Origin: Microbacterium terrisoli
GTDB taxonomy: Bacteria > Actinomycetota > Actinomycetes > Actinomycetales > Microbacteriaceae
Reading direction: 5' to 3'
Assembly (NCBI RefSeq): GCF_030866805.1
Contig: NZ_CP133019.1
Location: forward strand, 310,001 to 374,000
Length of the DNA stretch: 64,000 nt
A program made the translations under genes and the position numbers. Shown here one piece after another: positions 6,916 to 16,002 of the stretch (positions within the stretch are counted from its first letter, which is position 1; each line of letters begins with the position of its first letter). Below the pieces are notes generated by a model that saw only the letters and a list, made by a program, of their open reading frames with translations, did not search any database and was not told where the DNA came from.

Positions 6916-9495
6916 ATGACGATGCCCCTGACCCAGCAACAAGACCTCAGCCAGGATTCCACCGTTGGCGCCGTGGATGACGCGACGCCGCGGATGGTCC
7001 TGTCGGAGATCACGAAGCTCTACTCCGGTGTGGCGGCGCTAACGGATGTCTCCGTGGCGATTTGCGGCGGTGAGGTCCATGCCCTGCTCGGAGAAAACGG
7101 CGCGGGAAAGTCGACGTTGATGAACGTCGCTTCCGGAACGGTGCAGCCCGATGGCGGGAACATCGAGTTCGAGGGCGAACGGGTGGTGCTCACGCCCACT
7201 GCAGCAGCGAAGCTGGGTATCGCGATCGTTTATCAGCACCCGGCTGTGCTGCCCGATATGACTGTCTTGGAGAACCTTCAGGTCTCGTTGCCGGCATCGG
7301 TGTTCACGGGCGGCACGACGGCCGACATCGCGGGGCGGATGCTCGATCGAGTGGGCCTACATGTGCATCTGCGGGACCGCGTGGAGGATCTATCAATTGC
7401 GCAGAAGCACCTGCTCGAGATCGCCAAAGCGTTCGCAATCAACCCGAAGGTGCTGATCCTCGACGAGCCGACAGCGCCGTTGGGGGAGGCATCCGTGGAG
7501 ATGCTCTTCTCGATGGTGCGCGAGGCCGTGCGAGACGGCGTCGCGGTCGTATATATCACTCATCGGCTCGCCGAGGTCAGGGAGCTAGCGCATCGGGTGA
7601 CCGTCCTGCGCGATGGTCGCGTTCGTGGTGAGTCGACGATCAATGCCGTCTCAGATGATGAGCTGCTCGCGATGATCGTCGGGCGGCAGCTCGAGTCCAC
7701 GTTCCCGCCCAAGCACGTGCGCTCAGATGAGGATCTGGTCGCCTTCGAGATTTCTGGGCTATCCACCGCGCGCTGCGCAGACATCTCAATCCGGGCCACT
7801 CGCGGACAGATCATCGGCATCTCGGGCGTCACGGGAAACGGTCAGAGCGACCTCCTGCGGGCGCTGGCCGGCCTCGAGCATTTCGACGGTCAAGTGACTC
7901 TCGGAGGCGTCCCACACACGACTCGTGACCTGCTCCACCAGACCGCGTTCGTGCCGGCGGACCGGCACGGAGAGGGGCTCATGATGCGCCTCAACGTCCG
8001 GGAGAACGCGGCGGTGGCGGCGTTGCGGAAGTTCCGGGGCCAGTGGCTGTTGAGCCGTAAGAAGGAGCTCTCGCGTGTCATCGAGTCGCTGAGTTCGCTC
8101 GACGTGCGAACGCCATCGCTCGATGCGAACGTCGCTGCGCTGTCCGGTGGCAACCAGCAGAAGATCGTCATGTCGCGGGTGCTGCTCTCGGAGCCGTCGC
8201 TGATCGTGGCGGATGAGCCGACGCAGGGAGTGGACGTCGGCGCGAGAGCGGAGATCTACCGGATTCTGCGCGAGGTCGCTGACGCTGGCATTCCCGTCAT
8301 CGTGTCCTCGTCTGACGCGAAGGAGCTGGAGGGGCTATGCGACACGGTAGTGGTGATGTCCCGCGGCCAGATCGTGGCTACGCTTCACGGCGACGACGTC
8401 ACGGAGGGGCGAATGATCGCCGCTGCAGTGAGCGCAACGACGCTCGACACGGCGACCCTGTCGATTCGTGCGGGCGATGAGCGGAGCAGCAGCGCGTTAC
8501 GCCGGTTCATTCAGGGAGACTTCGCGCCGTCGATCATGCTCGTCGTGGTCATCATCGCACTCGGCGCGGTTGTCTTCTCGCAGAACGACAGATATCTCTC
8601 AACATTCAGCCTGGGCAGCCTCCTCACTCTCGCCACCGCGTTGGGATTCATCGCTCTGGGGCAGACTATTCCGCTCATGCTGGGCGGCATCGACCTTTCG
8701 GTAGGGCCGCTGGCGGGCCTACTAGTGGTCGTCGCATCCTTCTTCGTAAATGCGGACAGCTCTTTGTCGATGATCATTGGGGGGCTGTTCCTGGTCGTGG
8801 TGGTCGCTGCGGCGGTGGGGATCGTCAATGCTGCGCTTATCCGCTTCGCGAAATTCACGGCGATCGCAGCTACCCTCGCGACGTACATCGCTCTGCAGGG
8901 CATGAGTTTTGTGCTTAGAGATGGCCCAGGCGGGCTGATCAATTCGAACGTCAGCGCTGCCATCCAGTCGCAATGGGGTCCCGTGCCTGTGGCGTTCGTC
9001 ATTCTCGTGGTCGTGGCCGTGGTCGCCGAGATCGCGTTGCGGAAGACCAGATGGGGTCTGCGGTTGCGGGCAGCTGGATCGGATGAGGAATCGGCCCGCC
9101 GTGTGGGCGTTCGCGTCAACCTCGTGACTGTCGGCGGGTACGTCCTGACGTCCCTCTTTACCGTCCTGGGCGCCTTGATGTTGATGGCGCAGATCGGCAT
9201 CGGAGATCCGCAGCAGGGTGTCAGCTATACCTTGGCGAGCATCACTGCGGTAGTCCTTGGCGGGACCAGCTTGCTAGGTGGGCGCGGCACGTTCATCGGC
9301 ACGCTGCTGGGCGCGGTGCTGCTCACGCAAGTGACTAACGCGACGACATTCCTCGGACTGCCCACCTCGATGACGTACTTCTTCCAGGGCGGGCTGATTC
9401 TGATCGCCGCCGTGGCCTACTCGGTCATACGAATGAGGCGCCGACGAGTGCGCCGGGTCACTGTCGCTGAGAGCGGCTCGACGGCCGCGCATTGA
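6916..9495 (+). CDS. Fused sugar ABC transporter: tandem ATPase plus permease (RbsA-RbsC type)
   Basis: A single 859-residue chain. The first nucleotide-binding domain (about 27-265) has Walker A GENGAGKST at 59-67, a degenerate signature LSIAQ at 159-163 and Walker B LILDEPTAPLG. The second (about 275-505) has a non-canonical P-loop region GVTGNGQSD, signature LSGGNQQ at 409-415 and Walker B IVADEPTQGVD. From about 540 to 845 it becomes a BPD_transp_2 permease with LGGIDLSVGPLAG and VVLGGTSLLGGRG. RbsA and RbsC are normally separate proteins. With the permease at 4668-5681 this would give one ATPase chain carrying one fused half-channel and recruiting the other. Confidence 0.92.
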   Translation: MTMPLTQQQDLSQDSTVGAVDDATPRMVLSEITKLYSGVAALTDVSVAICGGEVHALLGENGAGKSTLMNVASGTVQPDGGNIEFEGERVVLTPTAAAKLGIAIVYQHPAVLPDMTVLENLQVSLPASVFTGGTTADIAGRMLDRVGLHVHLRDRVEDLSIAQKHLLEIAKAFAINPKVLILDEPTAPLGEASVEMLFSMVREAVRDGVAVVYITHRLAEVRELAHRVTVLRDGRVRGESTINAVSDDELLAMIVGRQLESTFPPKHVRSDEDLVAFEISGLSTARCADISIRATRGQIIGISGVTGNGQSDLLRALAGLEHFDGQVTLGGVPHTTRDLLHQTAFVPADRHGEGLMMRLNVRENAAVAALRKFRGQWLLSRKKELSRVIESLSSLDVRTPSLDANVAALSGGNQQKIVMSRVLLSEPSLIVADEPTQGVDVGARAEIYRILREVADAGIPVIVSSSDAKELEGLCDTVVVMSRGQIVATLHGDDVTEGRMIAAAVSATTLDTATLSIRAGDERSSSALRRFIQGDFAPSIMLVVVIIALGAVVFSQNDRYLSTFSLGSLLTLATALGFIALGQTIPLMLGGIDLSVGPLAGLLVVVASFFVNADSSLSMIIGGLFLVVVVAAAVGIVNAALIRFAKFTAIAATLATYIALQGMSFVLRDGPGGLINSNVSAAIQSQWGPVPVAFVILVVVAVVAEIALRKTRWGLRLRAAGSDEESARRVGVRVNLVTVGGYVLTSLFTVLGALMLMAQIGIGDPQQGVSYTLASITAVVLGGTSLLGGRGTFIGTLLGAVLLTQVTNATTFLGLPTSMTYFFQGGLILIAAVAYSVIRMRRRRVRRVTVAESGSTAAH

Positions 9496-9517
9496 CGACT
9501 ATGAGGGAGGAACAGAC

Positions 9518-10288
9518 ATGACAGACAGACTGCTCGGCAAAACGATCGTCGTCACCGGCGGAGCATCGGGCATCGGCGCAGCCATCGCGCGCGGTGTAGT
9601 GGCGGAGGGTGGCAACGCCGTGGTCGCTGATCTGGACCGCACATCAGCCGAGACTGTCGCGGCGGAACTCGGATCCCGGGCGATTGCGGTGCAGATGGAT
9701 GTCAGTGATCGAGCGCAAGTAAGGGCCGGAGTCAAAAGGGCTGTGCAGGCGTTCGGTCGCCTCGACGCCTACTTCAATAACGCCGGTATGAACGTGCCCA
9801 TGCCGTTTTTGGATATCACCGAGACCAATTTCGAGCAAGTAATGCGCGTGAATGCGCTCGGCGTACTCATCGGCATCCAGGAAGCCGCCCGGCAGTTCCT
9901 GGAGCAGGGCAGTACGGGCAAGATCGTCAATACCGCCTCGATCGCGGGACGGACAGGGTTTCCGGACTTCGCCCCCTACAGCGCCGCCAAGGCTGCGGTG
10001 ATTTCGCTGACGCAGGCCGCCGCGCGCGCCCTCGCCCCGCAGCGGATCACGGTCAACGCCTTCGCACCCGGCGTTGTCGCCACGCCGTTGTGGACGAAGC
10101 TCGACGCAGACCTCGCCCAAATGGGTAAACCCGATGCGGGATTCGAATCAATGGCCGCCGACATCCTGCTGGGCCGCGCCGCCGTACCTGAGGACATCGT
10201 GCCTACCGCTGTTTTCCTCGCGGCATCCGACTCTGACTACATCACCGGACAGGTGATTCCGATCGAGGGCGGCATGATCCTCGTCTGA
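9518..10288 (+). CDS. Short-chain dehydrogenase/reductase (SDR)
   Basis: 256-residue classical SDR. Cofactor motif TGGASGIGAAIA is near residue 13, NNAG near 90 and the catalytic Ser-Tyr-Lys set is in NTASIAGRTGFPDFAPYSAAK; the C-terminal ITGQVIPIEGG is typical. An Asp after the second beta strand (VVADLDRT) suggests NAD+ rather than NADP+. GGGAGG lies upstream of ATG 9518. It starts 22 bases after the importer ATPase and continues the same transcription unit, so it probably oxidises an alcohol of the imported compound or a breakdown product. Confidence 0.88.
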   Translation: MTDRLLGKTIVVTGGASGIGAAIARGVVAEGGNAVVADLDRTSAETVAAELGSRAIAVQMDVSDRAQVRAGVKRAVQAFGRLDAYFNNAGMNVPMPFLDITETNFEQVMRVNALGVLIGIQEAARQFLEQGSTGKIVNTASIAGRTGFPDFAPYSAAKAAVISLTQAAARALAPQRITVNAFAPGVVATPLWTKLDADLAQMGKPDAGFESMAADILLGRAAVPEDIVPTAVFLAASDSDYITGQVIPIEGGMILV

Positions 10289-10325
10289 GGATCTACCGGT
10301 CTGCACCAGAAAGAAGGACAACGAA

Positions 10326-11705
10326 ATGGGAACTGCCACGTGGGGCGCGAACGCCGTCGATTGGGAAGAACGCATTCCCATGGATCGACTCCGCAGCGAG
10401 CGACTGGATCGGCTCAAGCGGCAACTGGAGGCGTCTGAGCTTGGCGCGGTTCTCGCTTTCGACTTCGCGAACATTCGCTACATGACGGCCACTCACATTG
10501 GAACGTGGGCGATCGACAAGATGATCCGGTTTGCCCTGCTCACTCGCAATTCGGATCCGATCATTTGGGACTTCGGCTCGGCGGCGAAACACCACGAGCT
10601 GTTCAACCCGTGGCTCGCGACGACGACCGCGGAGATGGATGCGGACCCACACGCGCCGCATGAGGGTGCCACACGGCAACGGCTGGAACACGGATCGCGT
10701 GCGGGTATTTCCACGCTGCGGGGCGCACTCTCACCTGATTCCGGAATCGCTGAAGAGGTCGTTCGCAAGGTGAAGCGCGAACTCGAGAGGTTCGGAGTTG
10801 CCGGCGAACCGCTCGGCGTGGACATCATCGAGCTTCCGATCTTGTTCGCTCTGCAGCGGGCTGGCATCGAGGTCGTGGATGGTCAGCAGCTGTTCATGGA
10901 GACGCGCAAGATCAAGACTTCTGATGAGATCTCGTTGCTCACCCAGGCCGCCTCCATGGTGGACGCTGCGTATGTCGACCTCTATGAGTTCCTCAAGCCT
11001 GGAGTCCGTGAAAATGAAGCGGTAGCCCTCGTGGCGAAGTCGCTGTACAACCTCGGATCCGAGTATGTGGAGGGCGTAAATGCGATCTCCGGGGAGCGGT
11101 GTTCGCCGCATCCGCATGTCTACTCGGATCGGATCATCAGACCCGGTGACCCTGCGTTCTTCGATATTCTCCACAGCTGGAACGGTTACCGGACCTGCTA
11201 CTACCGGACATTTGCGGTCGGTTCAGCGAGCGTCGCTCAACGGGATGCGTATAAGCGGGCGCGAGAGTACATGGATCGAGCGATCGCGCTCGTACGCCCC
11301 GGAGCGACAACGGCGGACATCGTTTCGGTTTGGCCCACCGCTCAGGAGTTCGGATTCCCGGACGAGGAAGCCGCGTTCGCTTTGCAGTATGGTCATGGCG
11401 TGGGGCTCTCGATCTGGGAGAAGCCGATCTTCTCGCGGCTAGTCTCGCTTGACCACCCAGAGACGCTCGAAGAGGGCATGTTCTTCGCGCTTGAAACATA
11501 TTGGCCTTCGGCAGACGGCTGGGGTGCCGCACGCATCGAGGAGGAGATGGTCGTCACCGCCGATGGCTGCAGAGTCGTCACCAAGTTTCCTGCTGAAGAG
11601 CTCCTCATAGCCGGACCGCGTTTCCTCTCGGTCGGCGGCCCGCTGCCTTCCGTTCGGGACTCACAGTCACACCTGAATACTCCTGAGGGACGCGGAGAGC
11701 GATGA
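10326..11705 (+). CDS. M24-family (creatinase/DddP-like) metallohydrolase homologue
   Basis: 459 residues with the two-part creatinase/aminopeptidase P layout: an N-terminal domain (to about 190) and a pita-bread domain. Aligned to the M24 pattern, the metal ligands are Asp280 (AFFDILH), His357 (QYGHGVGLSIWE), Glu390 (FALETYW) and Glu405 (AARIEEE). The second Asp of the motif, expected 11 residues after Asp280 in the GYxxD segment, is Cys291 (NGYRTCYYRT). Creatinase also lacks a full metal set and DddP lyase has this fold, so a simple peptidase is unlikely; a C-N or C-S cleaving or lyase activity is possible. Its 3' end overlaps the next gene by four bases (ATGA), showing tight co-expression. 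Confidence 0.82.
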   Translation: MGTATWGANAVDWEERIPMDRLRSERLDRLKRQLEASELGAVLAFDFANIRYMTATHIGTWAIDKMIRFALLTRNSDPIIWDFGSAAKHHELFNPWLATTTAEMDADPHAPHEGATRQRLEHGSRAGISTLRGALSPDSGIAEEVVRKVKRELERFGVAGEPLGVDIIELPILFALQRAGIEVVDGQQLFMETRKIKTSDEISLLTQAASMVDAAYVDLYEFLKPGVRENEAVALVAKSLYNLGSEYVEGVNAISGERCSPHPHVYSDRIIRPGDPAFFDILHSWNGYRTCYYRTFAVGSASVAQRDAYKRAREYMDRAIALVRPGATTADIVSVWPTAQEFGFPDEEAAFALQYGHGVGLSIWEKPIFSRLVSLDHPETLEEGMFFALETYWPSADGWGAARIEEEMVVTADGCRVVTKFPAEELLIAGPRFLSVGGPLPSVRDSQSHLNTPEGRGER

Positions 11706-12772
11706 CCGCGACGATGCTGGCAGCCGTCTACCATGGACCGCACGACGTGCGGATCGAGGAGCGACCCGTTCCGGAGGCGGGCCCGGACGAGGTGCTTATC
11801 CGGATCCTCCGTAGCGGGATGTGCGGGACGGACGCGACTGAGTGGAAGAACGGCCCGCACCTGTTCCCCTCGGATAGACCGCACGCGATCACGGGCGTGA
11901 GTGGTCCCTTCATCCTGGGCCATGAATTCGTAGGCGAGGTCGTGGAGGCACCGGCACGCTCCGCGTTTGCGGCTGGCGACCTCGTCGCCTGCGGCGCTGG
12001 TGTCAGCTGCGGTGAGTGCGACCGGTGCAGGGAGGGACGCACGAACTTGTGCGTGAACTACCACACCTATGGACTGAATCAGGACGGTGGGATGGCGGAG
12101 TTCGCTGCGGTCACCGAGTCGGTGCTGATGCGGATCCCTGATTCCCTCCCACTCGATGACGCAGGGCTTGCGCAGCCGCTTGCCGTGGGCATGCACGCCG
12201 CGCGGCGCTCTGGTGCGGTCGACGGCGACCGGGTGGTCGTGATCGGTGCCGGCGCGATCGGAACTTTCGTTCTGGTGGGACTCACGTCCCTTGCCGAGGT
12301 CGATGTGACGGTTGTGGACTTCGCCGGACCCCGGCTGAAGCGTGCTATGCGGCTTGGAGCGACGCGAACGGTCGCCGTCGACGACGGCATGCAGCAGCGG
12401 GTCCTAGACGCCCTCGGCGGCCCAGCTGATGTGGTAATCGAGGCCAGCGGTGCGCCTGGACAGTTCGAGACCGCGCTGCATCTGGTGCGGTCCGGCGGCA
12501 CGATCCTGCAGGTGGGCCTACCCGCGCGCCCCGCTGAGGTCGATCTGCACTCGCTGGTCGTGCGCGAAGTGACAGTGCGGACCACCAACGCCCATGTCTT
12601 CGCGGAGGACCTCGGCGCCGCGCTGAACTTGCTTGCGTCCCGGCGCGCGCTCGGCGAGGAGTTGTTGACCGCTGTGCACCCACTCCACGAACTGCCCTCG
12701 CAGCTGGAAGAACTCGCCTCTGGACGACTGGAGGGCAAGGTGTTGTTTGACCCTGCCCTCTCCCGATTGTGA
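11702..12772 (+). CDS. Zinc-dependent medium-chain alcohol dehydrogenase, copy 1
   Basis: 356-residue MDR enzyme. Catalytic zinc site: Cys in SGMCGTDATEW and GHEFVGEVVE with its His-Glu pair. Structural zinc site is complete: SCGECDRCREGRTNLC has the C-x2-C-x2-C-x7-C pattern. Nucleotide-binding loop GAGAIGTFVLVGL lies in the middle. It overlaps the M24 gene by ATGA and is followed 26 bases later by a second MDR gene. By family it oxidises a polyol, sugar or secondary alcohol with NAD(P)+. Confidence 0.88.
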   Translation: MTATMLAAVYHGPHDVRIEERPVPEAGPDEVLIRILRSGMCGTDATEWKNGPHLFPSDRPHAITGVSGPFILGHEFVGEVVEAPARSAFAAGDLVACGAGVSCGECDRCREGRTNLCVNYHTYGLNQDGGMAEFAAVTESVLMRIPDSLPLDDAGLAQPLAVGMHAARRSGAVDGDRVVVIGAGAIGTFVLVGLTSLAEVDVTVVDFAGPRLKRAMRLGATRTVAVDDGMQQRVLDALGGPADVVIEASGAPGQFETALHLVRSGGTILQVGLPARPAEVDLHSLVVREVTVRTTNAHVFAEDLGAALNLLASRRALGEELLTAVHPLHELPSQLEELASGRLEGKVLFDPALSRL

Positions 12773-12798
12773 CTGAGAACTGAAAGGCAACAAATCAG

Positions 12799-13860
12799 AT
12801 GAAAGCCGCCGTCTTCCACGCAGCCCGAGACGTACGCGTGGAGCAGGTTGACCCACCCTCGTCGGTGGGGGCACATGAGGTGCTGGTACGCCCGTTCTGG
12901 TGCGGCATTTGCGGCACTGATCTGCACGAATACGCAGCTGGGCCGATCGTGACTCCCCAGCATCCGCATCCGCTGAACGGCTCGGTGATTCCGCAGATCC
13001 TCGGCCACGAGTTCTCGGCCGAGGTCGTCGAAATCGGCGCCGAGGTCTCGAGCCTGCGGGTAGGCGACCGCGTGACAGCGATGCCCTTGCTTTTCGATAA
13101 TGATTGCTACTACTGTCGCCGCGGCCTTAACCATTTGTGCGTGCAGATGGCGTGCATCGGCCTGAGCTACGCATGGGGTGGTCTCGCCGAACTGGCCCTG
13201 GTCCCCGAGGACGTGCTGACCGTCCTCCCGGATTCGGTGAGTGATCTGCAGGGTGCCCTCGTGGAGCCGGCAGCTGTGGCGGCATACGGCGTCGACACCG
13301 GACACGTGAAGCCCGGAGACACTGTGCTGATCACCGGAGCGGGGCCGATCGGAGCACTCGCTGCTCTCTACGCGTCCAGCCTCGGTGCCCAGGTTTTCGT
13401 ATCCGAGGTCAACCCCAACCGCCAGCGGCTGGTGCGTAGCTTCGGCGTCGCGGAAGTGCTGGACCCTACTGAGATCGACGTCGCAGCTTTCCTGAAGGAC
13501 CTCCACGGGGGCATTGGTGTGGACGCGGCCATCGAATGCTCCGGCAACGAGAGGGCGCTGCAGACTGCGCTGGCGTCGGTTCGGTCGGCCGGGCGCGTGG
13601 TGCAGACAGGTCTGCACACCAAGCCGGCTGCGATCGATCCGATGGTCCTCTCTGAGCATGACATCACACTGGCGGGCACCTGGTGCTACCCCGTGACCGA
13701 CTTTCCGCGGATCGTCAACCTGATTGCGGCGGGACGGTATCCCGCGGAGAAGGTGGTCAGCGCCCAGATCCCGATCGAGGACATCGTGACCCAAGGCTTC
13801 GATTCGCTGCTGGATCCGGCCGGCGCGCAGACCAAAGTGCTCGTGAACGCTCGTGGGTGA
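12799..13860 (+). CDS. Medium-chain dehydrogenase, butanediol/sorbitol dehydrogenase-like, copy 2
   Basis: 353 residues. Catalytic zinc residues are in CGICGTDLHEY and ILGHEFSAEVVE; Rossmann motif GAGPIGALAALYA. In the structural zinc lobe the last three cysteines are present (DCYYCRRGLNHLC) but the position of the first Cys is Asp, so a four-Cys site is not complete. The insertion TPQHPHPLNGSVIPQILGHE resembles (R,R)-butanediol dehydrogenases. ATG 12799 follows GAAAGGC at a suitable distance. It lies in the same run as its two paralogues and may act on a vicinal diol or hydroxyketone. Confidence 0.86.
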   Translation: MKAAVFHAARDVRVEQVDPPSSVGAHEVLVRPFWCGICGTDLHEYAAGPIVTPQHPHPLNGSVIPQILGHEFSAEVVEIGAEVSSLRVGDRVTAMPLLFDNDCYYCRRGLNHLCVQMACIGLSYAWGGLAELALVPEDVLTVLPDSVSDLQGALVEPAAVAAYGVDTGHVKPGDTVLITGAGPIGALAALYASSLGAQVFVSEVNPNRQRLVRSFGVAEVLDPTEIDVAAFLKDLHGGIGVDAAIECSGNERALQTALASVRSAGRVVQTGLHTKPAAIDPMVLSEHDITLAGTWCYPVTDFPRIVNLIAAGRYPAEKVVSAQIPIEDIVTQGFDSLLDPAGAQTKVLVNARG

Positions 13861-13876
13861 CAGGAAGGAGGGAACA

Positions 13877-14854
13877 ATGAAGGCTCTGCGATTCGCCGCA
13901 AAGGATGTGCCGGAACTCGTCGATCTCCCGATCCCGCAGATCGCTGATGACGAGGTGCTCGTTGCCGCACGAGCAGTGGGGGTGTGCCACTCGGATATCG
14001 ATTTGCTCGCCGGGCGCTATATCATCCCGTTCGCGTACCCGATCATCCCGGGCCACGAATGGGCGGGTGAGATAGCGCAGGTTGGGTCGAAAGTCACCAG
14101 CCTTGTCGTCGGCGACCGGGTTGTTGGAGAATGTGTGATCGGCCAAGATCATTTCGGATTCTCGATCAGCGGGGCTGCGGCCGAGTATTTCGTTGCTAAG
14201 CCCGCCTGGCTGCATCGGCTCCCGGATGAGCTGTCCTGGACCATGGGTGCGCTCGTCGAGCCTTTCAGCGTCGCCTACTACGCGATCCTGCGCGCAGGAG
14301 GGGTGGATGCGGCCGACACGGCCGTGGTGCTTGGCGGTGGGCCTGTGGGGCTAGCTGTTGCAGCGGCATCCTCAGCAATGGGTGCGCGGACGGTCGTCAT
14401 CGAGCCCGATGAGCGTCGCCGTGACCTCGCACTGCGCCTCGGTGCGACATACGTCGTCCACCCTGACGAGGCGGAAGCGCTGCTCGGAGAGTTGACCGGT
14501 GGGCGGGGCTCAGACATCGTGTTCGAGGTGTCCGGTCGGCCCGCGGTAATGGCACGTGCCCTCGAACTCGTCGCCTTCCAGGGACGGATCGCGTATATCG
14601 GAATCGACGTAGGCGGCGAGGCCCCCGCCAAGCTCGGGCTGATCCAGTCCAAAGAATTGCGCATCAGCGGCTCTATCGGCTCCCCGGGAGTATGGCCACA
14701 GACGCTGCGATTCCTGGCAGGGAGCGGGATCGATATGACGCCCCTGGTAACGCAACAGTTCGAGGTCGATGACGCTCTCCGCGCAATCGAGACCGCTCAT
14801 CGCCCTGGACCGGGTGACGTGAAGTCACATATCAGATTCACTGCTGGCGTCTGA
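13877..14854 (+). CDS. Medium-chain dehydrogenase without structural zinc lobe, copy 3
   Basis: 325 residues from ATG 13877, placed 8 bases after AAGGAGG; the frame runs further upstream but overlaps the previous stop. GVCHSDIDLL and IIPGHEWAGEI keep the catalytic zinc residues, but the usual four-Cys lobe is replaced by GECVIGQDHFGFSISG. Cofactor loop GGGPVGLAVAAA. Last gene of the plus-strand run and followed by a strong hairpin. Three consecutive but divergent MDR enzymes suggest sequential oxidations of different carbons rather than a duplicated activity. Confidence 0.87.
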   Translation: MKALRFAAKDVPELVDLPIPQIADDEVLVAARAVGVCHSDIDLLAGRYIIPFAYPIIPGHEWAGEIAQVGSKVTSLVVGDRVVGECVIGQDHFGFSISGAAAEYFVAKPAWLHRLPDELSWTMGALVEPFSVAYYAILRAGGVDAADTAVVLGGGPVGLAVAAASSAMGARTVVIEPDERRRDLALRLGATYVVHPDEAEALLGELTGGRGSDIVFEVSGRPAVMARALELVAFQGRIAYIGIDVGGEAPAKLGLIQSKELRISGSIGSPGVWPQTLRFLAGSGIDMTPLVTQQFEVDDALRAIETAHRPGPGDVKSHIRFTAGV

Positions 14855-14868
14855 ACGCCCACGCAAAG

Positions 14869-14909
14869 AGAGACGTCCGCGACATTCAGTGATGCTCGCG
14901 GACGCCTCT
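14869..14909. terminator. Bidirectional hairpin terminator between converging genes
   Basis: AGAGACGTCCGCGA (14869-14882) pairs with TCGCGGACGCCTCT (14896-14909): 14 positions, one mismatch, 13-base loop. It lies between the last MDR gene (stop 14854) and the stop of the convergent reductase (14925), so it can end both transcripts. Confidence 0.7.
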
Positions 14910-14924
14910 GGTGCGTTGTGCAGG

Positions 14925-15998
14925 TCAGGGGATGATCCGGGCGGCCCGATACTGGTCGAATCGGTGGAGGAAGGACTTCATCGAGTTGCGGAATCCGAGG
15001 AAACCGGCCTCACGCGCCTTCGTTGTGTCCGTCAGCACTTCGATCGTCCGCCCGAGGTCGGCGTCGCTGTGCCACCAAGAGGCGAGCCGGTCGATATCGG
15101 GCTCCACAAGATCGTGCTGCGCCGCGATCTTTCGCCAGGTATCTCCCATTCCGCTCATGCGCGACTCTAGAGTGCGCACAGAGCCGTCGAAACCCTCCCA
15201 TGGCACGTCGAAGTACTCGGCGAGCTGAGGCCACATCCACCGCCAGCGAAAGACATCGCCGTTGGCGGCGTTGAACGCTTCGTTGCGTCCGTTCTCGTGC
15301 GTCGAAGCCCAGATCATCTGCTCCGCAAGCAGGTCCGCGTCGGTCAGGTCCGTGATGCCATTCCACTGCATCTGCGAGCCGGGGAAGATGAACGGCAACC
15401 CGAGCTCCCGGCACAGCGTCCCGTACACGCCAAGTGTCAGCGCCATGTTCATGGCGTTGCCGGTGGCGAATCCTTGCACGGTGTGAGCCCGGTGCACGCT
15501 CCAGGTGAAGCCCATCCTGGACGCTGCCTCGAAAAGTACGTCCTCCTGCGCGTAATAGAAGTTGGGGTAGTCGAGCCGTGGCTCGGATTCGTGGAACGGA
15601 GTCTCGGCCATCACGGCCTTGCCGTATGCCTCGAAGGGTCCGAGGTAGTGCTTCAATCCAGTCATCAGCGCGACGTGCCGAACGGTGCCGGCTGGTTCGA
15701 GCGCGCTCAGTAGGTTGCGGATGGTGGCGGTGTTGGTCGAGATGTTCTCGGCTTCGGTTGCGCGGCGGATCCACGCGGTAATCCCGACGAAGTTGGGGCG
15801 GATTCCGGCCAGCGTCTCGCGGGTCGCGTCGGCGTCGAGCAGATCGACTCGAACCCCGGTGACATTGGGCAGCGTCACCGAGCCGCTGCGGGAAACGCCG
15901 TATGTGCGCCAGCTCGCATCAGCGAGCTGACGCGCGAGGGCCTGGCCGGAGATGCCGGTCGAACCGGCTACGAGTGCGGTCTCGCGAACATCGTTCAT
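14925..15998 (-). CDS. PRISE-type SDR reductase (progesterone 5beta-reductase/iridoid synthase-like)
   Basis: 357 residues of the atypical SDR group. The cofactor motif AGSTGISGQALA begins at residue 11; catalytic Lys lies in LMTGLKHYLGPFE and catalytic Tyr in the group hallmark NFYYAQED. In plants these proteins reduce activated enones, including steroids and 8-oxogeranial, with NADPH. ATG 15998 has CGAGG upstream and begins four bases after the stop of the VOC gene, so the two are co-transcribed. The natural substrate here is unknown, but an enone or 2-en-1,4-dicarbonyl intermediate of the pathway would fit. Confidence 0.85.
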   Translation of the reverse strand: MNDVRETALVAGSTGISGQALARQLADASWRTYGVSRSGSVTLPNVTGVRVDLLDADATRETLAGIRPNFVGITAWIRRATEAENISTNTATIRNLLSALEPAGTVRHVALMTGLKHYLGPFEAYGKAVMAETPFHESEPRLDYPNFYYAQEDVLFEAASRMGFTWSVHRAHTVQGFATGNAMNMALTLGVYGTLCRELGLPFIFPGSQMQWNGITDLTDADLLAEQMIWASTHENGRNEAFNAANGDVFRWRWMWPQLAEYFDVPWEGFDGSVRTLESRMSGMGDTWRKIAAQHDLVEPDIDRLASWWHSDADLGRTIEVLTDTTKAREAGFLGFRNSMKSFLHRFDQYRAARIIP

Positions 15999-16002
15999 CG
16001 AC

